This document shows, in pieces, positions 11,114-19,511 of a DNA stretch of 64,000 nucleotides. Within the stretch, counting starts at the first letter, position 1; each line of letters starts with the position of its first letter. The stretch spans positions 6,163,501 to 6,227,500 of the forward strand of contig NZ_JAQNDO010000001.1 of the NCBI RefSeq assembly GCF_028369105.1, written 5' to 3'. The stretch is from Polyangium mundeleinium. GTDB lineage: Bacteria > Myxococcota_A > Polyangia > Polyangiales > Polyangiaceae. The position numbers and the translations under genes were made by a program. The notes under the pieces are model-generated. The model saw only the letters and a list, made by a program, of their open reading frames with translations, ran no database searches and had not been told where the DNA came from.

Positions 11114-14100
11114 GTGACGTTCCAGTTACCCGACAAACGGTACGGGCGCGAGGCCGAGGTATGGGCCCTGCTCCGGGCTTTTGAGCGCGCCGCGACCGGG
11201 GCGAGCGAAATCGTGCTCGTCTCGGGCTGGGCCGGCGCAGGGAAATCGACGCTCGTCGAGGAGCTCGGCGCCTCGCTCGCCGCCCGCCGCGGGCACCTCG
11301 TTGCGGGCAAATTCGACCAATACAACCGCACGGTCCCCTTCGCCACGCTCCTGCGCGCGCTCGACGATCTCGCGCAGCGCGTGCTCGGCGACGGCGAGGG
11401 GGACGATACGGCTGAATGGCAAGAGCGCTTGTACGAGGCGCTCGGCGAGGGCACGGCCGTCCTCGTCGAGACGCTTCCGAGCGCGCGATCGGTGATCGGA
11501 GCGCAATCCTCGCCGTCGCCCACGAGCTCGTCGTCCTCGGCGAGCGCGGCCGAATCGCAGGCCCGCCTGGAGCACGCGCTCTTGCGATTTCTTTCCGTGT
11601 TCGCGCGGCCCGAGCATCCGCTCGTCCTGTTCCTCGACGACCTGCAATGGGCCGACGACGCGTCGCTGCGTTTTCTTCGGGCCGTCGCGGGGGATCCCAG
11701 CATTCGCAACACCCTGCTGATCGGCGCTTACCGTGATCAGGAGGTGGGCCCGGAGCACCCGGTCACCGAGGCGAAAGTCGCGCTCCGGCAGCGCGGCGCG
11801 CGCCTCGAAGAGATCGAGCTTCCGCCCCTCGGGCCCGAGCACCTGGAGGCGATGATCGCCGACGCGCTCGCGACGACCACGGGGCCGGAGATCCAGGCGC
11901 TCGCAGCCGAGGTGCACCGGCGCACCCGCGGAAACCCGTTTTTCGCGCGGGAGTTTCTCCGGTTCCTCGTCCAGGAAGGGTTTCTCGCGGAGGGCGCGGG
12001 CCCCGGGGCGTTCGCCTGGGATCTCGCGCAGATCCGGACGGCGCCCTTGCCCGAGGACGAGGTCACCCTGATCGTCCGGGAGATGCGCAAGCTCCCGGCC
12101 GAGACGCAGGTGACGCTGCAGATCGCCGCCTGCGTCGGCGCGCTCTTCGACGTGCACGATCTCGCGGCGGCGCGCGGCACCACGGCATCCGAGGCCCTCG
12201 CGGCCCTCGCGGCGGCGATGGGGAAGGACCTCGTCATGCCCGTCGAGCCACGCAGGCGGGGGGACGCCGCGGACAGCGCTACCATTCGTTTCCGGTTCCG
12301 TTTCCTGCACGATCGCGTACGCCAGGCCGCCTACGAGCTCATCGGCGAGGACGATTTGCCGCGGATCCGGCTCCTCGTCGGACGCCGTCTTTATGCCGAC
12401 GCGCGCGCCCGCAACGTCATCGACGAAAAGCTCTTCGAATTCGTCGAGCACCTGAACGCCGGCGCCTCGCTGCTCACCGACGCGGCCGAGCGCGACGAGC
12501 TCGCCCGGCTCGACCTCGCCGCCGGCGCGCGCGCGAAGGCCCGGACGGCCTACGACGCCGCCGCCCGTTATTATGGCGCAGGCGCGGCGCTCGCGCTCTC
12601 CGGCGGGGATCCAGCGCTCGTCTTCGCGCTCCACCTCGGCCGGGCCGAATGCGCCTACCTGCGCGGCCAGCTCGACGAAGCCGAGGCGCTCCTCGTTGCT
12701 TTGCCGGTCCCGCCGCAAACAAGCTCCGAAAAGGCCGCCGTGTGTCGGGTCCGCATGGCCGTCCGCACGACGCGCGGGCACGCGGCCTCTGCCATTGAAG
12801 TGGGGCTCGACGCTCTCACGGCGCTCGGCCTCGACATCCCGCGGGACGAGGCCACGGCAAAGATCCTCGCGGAGCAGGAGCACGCCCGGGTGCGCGAGCG
12901 GCTTTCGGCGCGGGGGCTCGAAGCCCTGGCCGAAGGTGCGCCGCTCGAAGATCCGGACAAACGGGCCAAGCTCGAAATTCTCACGAACCTGCTCGCGCCG
13001 GCGAACCTCGTGCGGCCGGCGCTCTTCAGCCTTTGCGCGGCGATCCAGGCGAACATCTCGCTCGAATCCGGCCACGCCGACGAATCCATTTACGGGTACA
13101 TGCTCTACGGCATGCACCTCGCCACGTCACTCGGCCGTTATGCCGAGGCGGGGGCGTTCGGCAAGCTCGCGCTCCGTCTCGACGAGCGGCGCGGCAGCGC
13201 GGGCGAGCCTTGCCGCTTGAACTTCGTGTACGGCTCGTACGCCCATTTCCTCGAACCCATCCCCGACGTGCTCGGTTATCTCCGGAAGGCCTACCGCACG
13301 GGGCTCGCGACGGGCGATTACATCTACCTTTCGTACGCTTGCAGCCACATCGTGCTCTTGCGGCTCGCCCTCGGTGATCCGCTGAAGGACGTCGACGAGG
13401 AGGCCGAGCGGCTCCTCGCTTTGATGGAGCGGACCAAGGTCGCCTCGTCGATCGCTGTGCAGACGCTCGTGCGGCGGATCCTCGCGGCGCTCGCGGGGCG
13501 CACGCTCGACGTGCGTTCGCTCTCCGGGGACGGCTTCGACGAGGACACGTTCGTCGCCTCCCTGCGCGAGCGGGGCGTGCATTTCGCGCTCTCGTGGTAC
13601 CGCGCGGCGCGCATCACGCTGGCCTTCCTCAACGGCGACGACGAGGACGCGCTCGTGATCGCCGGCGAAGGCGGGGAGGGGGCGTGGTTTTACTTCGCGA
13701 CCGACGCCGTGTACCTGACCGCCCTCGCGGCCGCCCGCCTCTGCACCGAAGGGGCGAGCCCCTCCGAGGCGCGGTACACGACGTTCGAGCGAAACGCCAC
13801 GCGCATCGCCGGCTGGGCGCAGGCCTGTCCCGCAAACTTCGCGCACAAGGAACTCCTCCTCGCCGCCGAGCGCGCGCGTATCGCGGGAGATCACGCCGCG
13901 ACCGGCCCGCTCTACGAACGCGCCATCGAGGCGGCCGAGGCGGCGGGGCTCACGCCGCACGTCGCGATCGCCTACGAGCGGGCCGCGGCGTTTTTCCGCG
14001 ACCGGGGCGACGAGGCGCGCGCGCGGAGCCACGTGCACGGCGCGCTCGACGCCTTCGCGCGCTGGGGCACGGACGCGCTCGGCGAGCGCTTGCGCCAGGA

Positions 14101-14587
14101 ACACGCGGATCTGCTGCTGCACGAAGTGATCACGGAGAGCGAGGCGGAGGCGCGCGGGCGGCCGGTCGTGGTCGTGCCGTTCGCGCTTGGCGCGCTCGTC
14201 GCCGAGGTGGTGCTGGCCGTGGCGCCGGCCTTCGAGCGGACGCGTGACGCGCTCCAGGTCGAGCAACCGGACGAGCTCGGGTTCATGGAGACCGACGAGC
14301 CCAAGGTGCGCTGGCTCCTGCTCTGCGTCTTCGGCGGCCGGGCCTTGCGCCCGCACCCCGGGAGCGTGTCGTTCCGGGTGTTTCAAGGGCGCGAGGGGCG
14401 CCTCGGCGACGTGCCGTGGGCCGGCTTCGAGGTGACGGACACCGAGGGCTCGATGGACGTCGTGTCGATGGAGGACGTCGCCTCGGTGTGCCGGCAGCTC
14501 GGGGGATACCTCGCGGTCGAACGTGGGGACTTCGGCGTTCGCTCCACGATCGTCATCCCGAGGTTCCACATGGGCCCCGACGGCTGA
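11114..14587 (+). CDS. AAA/TPR signalling ATPase with degenerate C-terminal histidine-kinase ATPase domain
   Basis: A 1157-residue protein. It opens with an AAA_16/STAND-type ATPase: RYGREAEVWALL, Walker A GWAGAGKSTLVEE (~39-51), Walker B LVLFLDDLQWADD (~172-184). A long helical TPR-like region follows (~430-1000). This is the body of the large multi-sensor 'Ser/Thr kinase-ATPase-histidine kinase' proteins of myxobacteria, but the N-terminal kinase is missing. The last ~130 residues resemble a histidine-kinase ATPase domain: TDEPKVRWLLLCVFGGRAL where DxxKLRQxLxNLLxNA is expected, then FEVTDTEGSMD, then LGGYLAVE and STIVIPRF. The N-box Asn is absent, so phosphotransfer is unlikely. Start GTG at 11114. 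It may be cotranscribed with the GST gene. Confidence 0.85.
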   Translation: MTFQLPDKRYGREAEVWALLRAFERAATGASEIVLVSGWAGAGKSTLVEELGASLAARRGHLVAGKFDQYNRTVPFATLLRALDDLAQRVLGDGEGDDTAEWQERLYEALGEGTAVLVETLPSARSVIGAQSSPSPTSSSSSASAAESQARLEHALLRFLSVFARPEHPLVLFLDDLQWADDASLRFLRAVAGDPSIRNTLLIGAYRDQEVGPEHPVTEAKVALRQRGARLEEIELPPLGPEHLEAMIADALATTTGPEIQALAAEVHRRTRGNPFFAREFLRFLVQEGFLAEGAGPGAFAWDLAQIRTAPLPEDEVTLIVREMRKLPAETQVTLQIAACVGALFDVHDLAAARGTTASEALAALAAAMGKDLVMPVEPRRRGDAADSATIRFRFRFLHDRVRQAAYELIGEDDLPRIRLLVGRRLYADARARNVIDEKLFEFVEHLNAGASLLTDAAERDELARLDLAAGARAKARTAYDAAARYYGAGAALALSGGDPALVFALHLGRAECAYLRGQLDEAEALLVALPVPPQTSSEKAAVCRVRMAVRTTRGHAASAIEVGLDALTALGLDIPRDEATAKILAEQEHARVRERLSARGLEALAEGAPLEDPDKRAKLEILTNLLAPANLVRPALFSLCAAIQANISLESGHADESIYGYMLYGMHLATSLGRYAEAGAFGKLALRLDERRGSAGEPCRLNFVYGSYAHFLEPIPDVLGYLRKAYRTGLATGDYIYLSYACSHIVLLRLALGDPLKDVDEEAERLLALMERTKVASSIAVQTLVRRILAALAGRTLDVRSLSGDGFDEDTFVASLRERGVHFALSWYRAARITLAFLNGDDEDALVIAGEGGEGAWFYFATDAVYLTALAAARLCTEGASPSEARYTTFERNATRIAGWAQACPANFAHKELLLAAERARIAGDHAATGPLYERAIEAAEAAGLTPHVAIAYERAAAFFRDRGDEARARSHVHGALDAFARWGTDALGERLRQEHADLLLHEVITESEAEARGRPVVVVPFALGALVAEVVLAVAPAFERTRDALQVEQPDELGFMETDEPKVRWLLLCVFGGRALRPHPGSVSFRVFQGREGRLGDVPWAGFEVTDTEGSMDVVSMEDVASVCRQLGGYLAVERGDFGVRSTIVIPRFHMGPDG

Positions 14588-14611
14588 CCTGGTCGTCGCG
14601 GAGGCGCGCGC

Positions 14612-15391
14612 TCATCGCGCCTTCTTGGTTCGCTCGACGAGCAGATCGAGCCCGTCGAGGACCCGGTCCATGCCAAACCGGTACGCCGCGTCGGCCTGGT
14701 ACGCGCCGCCCTGGGCCGCGCCCGCGGCCTCGCCGATGCGCGTCGCCCGGGGGAACTTCTTGGGGTCCACGACCCGGCCGAGCAGCTCCGCCTGGGCTTC
14801 CCACCACGCCGCGTCGGTCATGGCCGTGGCCTCGGGCAGCGCGGCGGCGTCGGCGGCGCTGCGCGCGTTCGCCTGCACGAACCCGAGGACGAACGTGAGC
14901 GCCGCGTCGACCTCCACGTCGGAGAGCCCCAGGCCGTCGAACGCCGAAAGCTCGTACTCGTACTTCGTGATCACGCCCGGACCGAGCGGCGGGCGGCTCG
15001 TGGACGCGTGGATCAGCCACGGATGCTTGGCGTAGAGGGCCCGGTTCTGGTTCGCGACGGCCGTCACCCGATCCCGCCAGCCGATCCCATCGAGCGCAGG
15101 CCGGCCTTCTCCGAGGTACACCACGTCGATCATCAGCTCGAGCAGCTCCGTTTTTCCTCCGGGCACGTACGTGTAGACCGACATCGGGGACGCGCCCAAG
15201 GCCTGCGCCACCGAGCGCACCGTGACCGCGTCGAGCCCTTGTTCGTCGGCGATCGTGACGGCCACCTCGACGACCCGATCCACCGTGAGCGACGGCCGCG
15301 GCCCCCGCGTCCGCGAAGGCGACAGCGTGTGCCGCCACAGGAGCGAGAGCGTGCGCGCGGGATCCGGGGTCGCGGGTTTGTTCGGCGGCAT
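14612..15391 (-). CDS. TetR/AcrR family regulator with TetR-class C-terminal domain
   Basis: A 259-residue one-component repressor-type protein. The helix-turn-helix lies in AVTIADEQGLDAVTVRSVAQ plus ALGASPMSVYTYVPGGKTE (residues ~45-90). The rest is the all-helical ligand-binding domain of the TetR_C_1 type (ALYAKHPWLIHASTSRPPLG is characteristic). The start ATG at 15391 has GGAG 9 bases upstream. An in-frame ATG at 15433 was rejected because it would lie inside the presumed promoter/operator. The gene is divergent from a VOC-family gene, suggesting the two share a control region. The ligand is unknown; relatives bind hydrophobic drugs. Confidence 0.9.
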   Translation of the reverse strand: MPPNKPATPDPARTLSLLWRHTLSPSRTRGPRPSLTVDRVVEVAVTIADEQGLDAVTVRSVAQALGASPMSVYTYVPGGKTELLELMIDVVYLGEGRPALDGIGWRDRVTAVANQNRALYAKHPWLIHASTSRPPLGPGVITKYEYELSAFDGLGLSDVEVDAALTFVLGFVQANARSAADAAALPEATAMTDAAWWEAQAELLGRVVDPKKFPRATRIGEAAGAAQGGAYQADAAYRFGMDRVLDGLDLLVERTKKAR

Positions 15392-15423
15392 GAAATCGGT
15401 CTCCGTCCCCTTGACCGGAACAC

Positions 15424-15450
15424 CGTACGACATACTCTGTACGATGTACG
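15424..15450. promoter_or_regulatory. Candidate operator between TetR and VOC genes
   Basis: The divergent intergenic segment holds an imperfect dyad with GTAC at both outer ends and inner GACATAC / GTACGATG halves. It lies 33 bases upstream of the TetR start and 54 bases before the VOC start. TetR-family regulators commonly bind such imperfect inverted repeats next to their own gene, so this is the best candidate in the region. Binding is inferred from position and symmetry only. Confidence 0.35.
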
Positions 15451-15503
15451 CAGTTGACGTCCACCATCACCAGGGGCCTTTCCCAGGATCGAGGAACACA
15501 CGC

Positions 15504-15899
15504 ATGCAAGCAACCACCGCGACGGCGATTTCGCTCAACGTCAGGGATGTCGATGCTTCCCGGGACTTTTTCGCCCGGCACATGGGGTTTTCCGCGGGGA
15601 TGGCGGCGGACGGCTTCGTCTCGATGAAGCGCGAGGACGTCGGCTACCACCTCATCTTCCTGCGCCAAGGGCTCGCCTCGCTCCAGCCGGAGACCCTGAA
15701 GCACGCGCACGCCGGCGGCTTGATCCTGGCGTTCGTCGTGGGCGACGTGGACGCCGAGGAGGCGCGGCTGCGCGCCGAGGGCGTGCCCATCACGACGCCG
15801 CTCCAGACCGAGCCCTGGGGCGAGCGGTTTTTCCAGGTCACGGACCCGAACGGGCTCCTCGTGCAGTTCGTCCAGTGGATGACGTCGCCCGAGGCGTAG
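15504..15899 (+). CDS. VOC (glyoxalase/bleomycin-resistance/dioxygenase) family protein
   Basis: A 131-residue protein built of the two beta-alpha-beta3 modules of the vicinal-oxygen-chelate fold. The first strand is TAISLNVRDVDASRDFF, the second module begins GLILAFVVGDVDAEEARLRA, and the C-terminal signature is RFFQVTDPNGLLVQFVQW, with a Glu-to-Gln change at the position that often supplies a metal ligand (usually G-x-x-x-E-L/F). It could act on a small electrophile or bind a drug. Divergence from the TetR gene suggests it is the regulator's target. The ATG at 15504 starts exactly where the first strand should. Confidence 0.85.
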   Translation: MQATTATAISLNVRDVDASRDFFARHMGFSAGMAADGFVSMKREDVGYHLIFLRQGLASLQPETLKHAHAGGLILAFVVGDVDAEEARLRAEGVPITTPLQTEPWGERFFQVTDPNGLLVQFVQWMTSPEA

Positions 15900-15914
15900 C
15901 CGCCACGCTCGAGC

Positions 15915-16475
15915 TCAAGGCAAGACGGTCACCACGATCCGCGACGAGAGCCCGCCGAAGCGCGCGAGCACCTGGCCCTCGCCCTCGTCGAAGGCCACCG
16001 CATACCCCGCGTTTTCCGGCGCGCAGGCCGCCTCCGCGCCCGTGCACGGCGGTGGCCTGCGAGGCCCGAGCGCGCCCGTGAACGACCACGCGACGGGCGC
16101 ACGGCCGAACGAGAGGCGTTGCCCCGTGTCGTCGAACGACTGGAGCTCCATCACGAGCAGATCGCCGCGCTTGGCGGCCTGGGTCGTGTCGACGTGGACG
16201 CGGCTCGGGCGGCGCACGTCGAGCACGACGACGCCCTGCGCGCAGGGGATCCGCACGCGGCCCGGGTCGACCGCCTCGTAGGTCTGGCCCGCGGGGTCGA
16301 AATGGATCGGCGCGCTCGGCCGGGCCTCGGCGACGCGGCAAGCGCCGCGGGCCTTGGGCACCTCGTCCCGAGCGCCCACGGCCACGAAATACACGGTCTC
16401 CGGCGGTTTCGCGCAGCCAGCGAGCGCGCCGAGCATCGTCACGAGGAAGGCGGTGCGGAGCGGGTCGCGGGGCAT
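15915..16475 (-). CDS. Predicted lipoprotein of unknown function
   Basis: A 186-residue protein with signal peptide MPRDPLRTAFLVTMLGALAG followed by the lipobox Cys (LAGC) at residue 21. The mature part is beta-rich (TVYFVAVGARDEV, GVVVLDVRRPSRVHVDT, RIVVTVLP) with two further Cys pairs, suggesting a compact extracytoplasmic sandwich domain. It ends convergent with the VOC gene 15 bases away and lies 38 bases downstream of the LysR gene on the same strand, so it may be read from the LysR promoter. No family is recognised. Confidence 0.75.
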   Translation of the reverse strand: MPRDPLRTAFLVTMLGALAGCAKPPETVYFVAVGARDEVPKARGACRVAEARPSAPIHFDPAGQTYEAVDPGRVRIPCAQGVVVLDVRRPSRVHVDTTQAAKRGDLLVMELQSFDDTGQRLSFGRAPVAWSFTGALGPRRPPPCTGAEAACAPENAGYAVAFDEGEGQVLARFGGLSSRIVVTVLP

Positions 16476-16513
16476 GAAGGGCGCGCGAGTATCACTCGAT
16501 CGGGACCTCCGGA

Positions 16514-17380
16514 TCAACGTCGCGCCGCCGTGAGGAGGCGCCGCCAGACGCGCTCGGTGCTGCCTTCGAGCGGCGCGTCGGCGAGGCGGATCGCGGCGTA
16601 GGTTTGGCTCGGCAACCCAGCGATCGGGCGCCCCACGAGGCCGGGCGGCAGGCGGCAGAAGTCGTTGACGATCGCGAGCCCGGCGCCGAGGCGCGCGAAC
16701 CGCAACGTGAGCGGCCAGCCGCGCACCTCGACGGCCACGTCCCAGTGCACGCCCGCGGCCCGGAGCGCCTCGTCGAGCGCCACACGTTGTGGCTGGCCCT
16801 CGGGCGGCACGACGAGCGCCGCGCCTTCGAGATCGGCGAGCTCCACGCGTTCCTTGGCAGCGAGCGCGTGGCCCTCGGGCACCACGAGCATCTGCCCGAC
16901 CACCGCGAGCGGCTCCACCACGAGCCTCGGCGGCCGCGTCTCCAGCGGGAGCACGCCCACGTGCGCCTCGCCCGTGCGCACGGCCGCGAGCGTGCCCGCC
17001 GCGTCCCGCACGAGCAGCGACAGCGGCGTGCGCGCATCCCGCACCGAGCGCTGTACGGCTTCGCCGAGGAGGTAGAGATACGCCCCTTCGCCCGCACAGA
17101 GCACCACACGCGCGCGCGGCCGACCTGCGCGCAGGCCCTCGACGAACTCGACCTGCTGCGCCAGCGTTCGTCGTGCATACGCCGCGACCCGCTCGCCGGT
17201 GTCGGTCAGCACGAGCGCGCGGCCGACGCGGCGGTAGAGCGGGCTGCCCACGATCTCCGCGAGCTTCTGCACCTGCGCGTGGAGCGCGGGCTGCGAGAGG
17301 CCGAGGGCGCGGGCGGCGTGCGTGAAGTTCTTGTGTTCGGCGAAGGCGCTGAAGGCGCGAAGCCACGAGGTCTCGAGCAT
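16514..17380 (-). CDS. LysR family transcriptional regulator
   Basis: A 288-residue LTTR. The winged helix-turn-helix is in WLRAFSAFAEHKNFTHAARA and LGLSQPALHAQVQKLAE (residues 6-45). The effector-binding domain follows from about residue 90 (ARVVLCAGEGAYLYLLGEA, AHVGVLPLETRPPRLVVEPL). The start is the ATG at 17380-17378. It is divergent from kptA with 76 bases between the starts, and a dyad of the LTTR T-N11-A type sits two bases upstream of its start, so it probably autoregulates and might also affect kptA. The effector is unknown. Confidence 0.9.
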   Translation of the reverse strand: MLETSWLRAFSAFAEHKNFTHAARALGLSQPALHAQVQKLAEIVGSPLYRRVGRALVLTDTGERVAAYARRTLAQQVEFVEGLRAGRPRARVVLCAGEGAYLYLLGEAVQRSVRDARTPLSLLVRDAAGTLAAVRTGEAHVGVLPLETRPPRLVVEPLAVVGQMLVVPEGHALAAKERVELADLEGAALVVPPEGQPQRVALDEALRAAGVHWDVAVEVRGWPLTLRFARLGAGLAIVNDFCRLPPGLVGRPIAGLPSQTYAAIRLADAPLEGSTERVWRRLLTAARR

Positions 17381-17382
17381 GA

Positions 17383-17401
17383 CTATCCGCCAGGAGGATA
17401 G
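17383..17401. promoter_or_regulatory. LysR-type operator (T-N11-A dyad)
   Basis: CTATCC, seven bases, GGATAG: a perfect 6-bp inverted repeat with a T-N11-A core, immediately upstream of the LysR start codon and 56 bases before kptA. LTTRs classically bind T-N11-A dyads in the divergent promoter they share. The assignment is by sequence form and location. Confidence 0.55.
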
Positions 17402-17456
17402 CTCATCCGAAAAGACGACTTCCGCCGATGGCTCGGTTCGCTACCCTCGGGGCCTC

Positions 17457-18059
17457 ATGAACACTGTAGAGCTTAGCAAGACCCTCTCTTGGCTCCTCCG
17501 CCACGGGGCGCGCGAGGCCGGCGTATCGATGGATGCGGCCGGCTGGGTGCCCGTGCCCGAGGTGCTCCGGTACCTCCGCATCAGCCGCGCGGCCCTCGAC
17601 GAGGTGGTCGCGACGAACAACAAGAGCCGCCTCCAGCTCGAAGGCGAGCGCGTGCGCGCGAGCCAGGGGCATTCGACCGAGAACATGCCCGTCACGATCG
17701 AGGCGCTGGAGGCGTCGTGGCGCCCCTACACGGCCGGCGGGAGCCTCTGGCACGGGACGACGGTCGAGGCGACGGCGCCGATCGCGCGGGAAGGCCTCTC
17801 GCCGCAGAAGCGCACGCACGTGCACCTGGCCCCGAGCCTCGAAAGCAAGGTCGGCAAACGCTCGGCGACCCCGATCATGCTGGAGATCTCGGCCGATCGA
17901 TTGCGCGATGTGGGGCAGGGCGTGTGGGAGGCGCAAAACGGCGTCGTGCTCGTGCGCCACGTCCCGGTGTCGTGTTTCGTGGACCTCGTCTGCACGACCC
18001 ACGCGGCGCGGAAGGCCGAGGCCGGCGTTCGAGCGCAGTTTGGCTTTCGCCGGTCGTGA
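17457..18059 (+). CDS. kptA: RNA 2'-phosphotransferase KptA/Tpt1
   Basis: A 200-residue enzyme that transfers a splice-junction 2'-phosphate from RNA to NAD+, releasing ADP-ribose cyclic phosphate and nicotinamide. Family marks are SKTLSWLLRHGAREAG at the N-terminus with the conserved Arg-His pair, GWVPVPEVLRYL, the NAD-binding SLWHGTT, and VHLAPS in the ADP-ribosyltransferase-like half. The ATG at 17457 begins MNTVELSKTLS, the normal N-terminus; the longer in-frame extension is upstream sequence. Bacterial KptA has no known tRNA-splicing substrate, so an RNA-repair role is usually proposed. An RtcB ligase operon lies 3 kb away. Its stop abuts the stop of the convergent lipoprotein gene. Confidence 0.93.
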   Translation: MNTVELSKTLSWLLRHGAREAGVSMDAAGWVPVPEVLRYLRISRAALDEVVATNNKSRLQLEGERVRASQGHSTENMPVTIEALEASWRPYTAGGSLWHGTTVEATAPIAREGLSPQKRTHVHLAPSLESKVGKRSATPIMLEISADRLRDVGQGVWEAQNGVVLVRHVPVSCFVDLVCTTHAARKAEAGVRAQFGFRRS

Positions 18060-19511
18060 TCACTTCCGCTTCGGCTTCATGGGGATCACGCGGTTTTTTT
18101 TCGGGGCGTAACAGAGGAGCCTGGGATCCTCGTCCGTCATCGTGGCCTTCAAGTGCGCGACGACGGCCTCGCCTTGCGCTTTGCTTTTCACCGTGATCCC
18201 GAGGCGCCGGGTTCCTTCGAAAAACTCCACGAGGCCGAGGTCCGCGGCGCCCTCGAACGTGGAGAGCGCCTTTTGCGTGGTGGGGAACGTGAAGTCGGGG
18301 GCGTTTTGCGGGGCGACGTCGTAGAGGTACACGAACGGCGTCGGGCAGCCGTCCTCGAAGGCGATGCTCTTCGTCTCGCGGAGCTTCAAGACGGTCATGC
18401 CCGCGGAGGCCCACAACGTGTCCTTTTCGAGGGCCATGGTGTCGAAGCTCGTCGGCCAGGCGAGGTGCGCGATGGGCGTCCATCGGCCGTCATCGAACCG
18501 ATGAATCGTCCGGCCGTCACTCGCGTGGAGCTGTCCATTCGAGACGAAGGCCCGCTTGAAGGGCTTGTCGAGGCGCGGGAGCGATCCGAACTTGCCGTTC
18601 ACGTAATGGAGAATGGGCTCTCCCTTGCCGGGGAAAAGGAAGAGCTCGTCCCCGCGGCCCTTCAGGAACTCGGGCCTGTATTGCATGTCCAGGAGAAAGG
18701 GGCTCAGGGCAAGGGGCCGCGACTTGCCAGATTTTTCCCATACCTCCGCGGCGGGGTTTCCTTTTCCGCAGTTGAACCCCACGGTCATCATCGTGCCGGT
18801 CTCCGTGGCGGCGAAGGCCCGGGGGGCGATCGCCGGCACCTCACCCGTGTGGCCCATGAAGCGAAACTCGTCCTCCGGCCTGCAGCCGGCCGCGGCGTGG
18901 GAGAGATGCTTGTAGACGCGCGCGGGCCCTCGCACCGTCTTGAAGACGTAACCTTCGTACATCATCGCGGAGACCAGGGTCGACTCGCCCACGGTGGCGA
19001 CGCCGGCGATGACCCCGGGCGAACCGCCGTCGCCGACCCGGAAACGCTCGCCTTTGCCGGTCAGCGGGAAATACGTGGGCTGAGGAGCCCGTCCCTCGTT
19101 GCTCTGGTAGATGACGTCGACGGCGTCGGGGAATCGACCGTGCACGGAGACGATGTGGCTCCCTCCGAGGTGCTTGTTGTCGTCGACGATCTGGCCGACC
19201 CATTCGATACGCTCGCCGTCCACGAGCCGGCCCACGCGCAGGTCCTCCACCACGGCGAGCCCGCCTTCAATGCCGAAGAGCATCTCGGGGTGCGTGCCCT
19301 TGGGCGCGAAAGGTTCGGCGGCGAGGGTGGGAACGACCTTCGGCAGAGGAGGGGGCTCCACGACGGGATTCGTGGCGGTACTCGCCGAGCTCTGCGGCGC
19401 AATCGACGCAGCCGGCGTTTCCTTTTCGGGCGTGGGTGGGGTCGATTGGTTGCAGGCGACCAAAGACGCGAGAAGGAGGCCAAGCGAAAGGGCGTTTATT
19501 TCGCGTCCCAC
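18060..19511 (-). CDS. Large predicted lipoprotein, translationally coupled to the multihaem cytochrome
   Basis: A 483-residue protein with signal peptide (VGREINALSLGLLLASLVAC) and lipobox Cys near residue 20, then a Pro/Ser/Ala linker. The remaining ~400 residues contain short alternating strands (FGIEGGLAVVEDLRVGRL, IHRFDDGRWTPIAHLAW) suggesting a beta-propeller-like fold, with a C-terminal basic tail. The GTG start (19511-19509) lies inside the end of the upstream cytochrome gene, overlapping it by 16 bases, so the two are probably made together and may form one extracytoplasmic complex. No enzyme motif is recognised. Confidence 0.75.
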   Translation of the reverse strand: MGREINALSLGLLLASLVACNQSTPPTPEKETPAASIAPQSSASTATNPVVEPPPLPKVVPTLAAEPFAPKGTHPEMLFGIEGGLAVVEDLRVGRLVDGERIEWVGQIVDDNKHLGGSHIVSVHGRFPDAVDVIYQSNEGRAPQPTYFPLTGKGERFRVGDGGSPGVIAGVATVGESTLVSAMMYEGYVFKTVRGPARVYKHLSHAAAGCRPEDEFRFMGHTGEVPAIAPRAFAATETGTMMTVGFNCGKGNPAAEVWEKSGKSRPLALSPFLLDMQYRPEFLKGRGDELFLFPGKGEPILHYVNGKFGSLPRLDKPFKRAFVSNGQLHASDGRTIHRFDDGRWTPIAHLAWPTSFDTMALEKDTLWASAGMTVLKLRETKSIAFEDGCPTPFVYLYDVAPQNAPDFTFPTTQKALSTFEGAADLGLVEFFEGTRRLGITVKSKAQGEAVVAHLKATMTDEDPRLLCYAPKKNRVIPMKPKRK

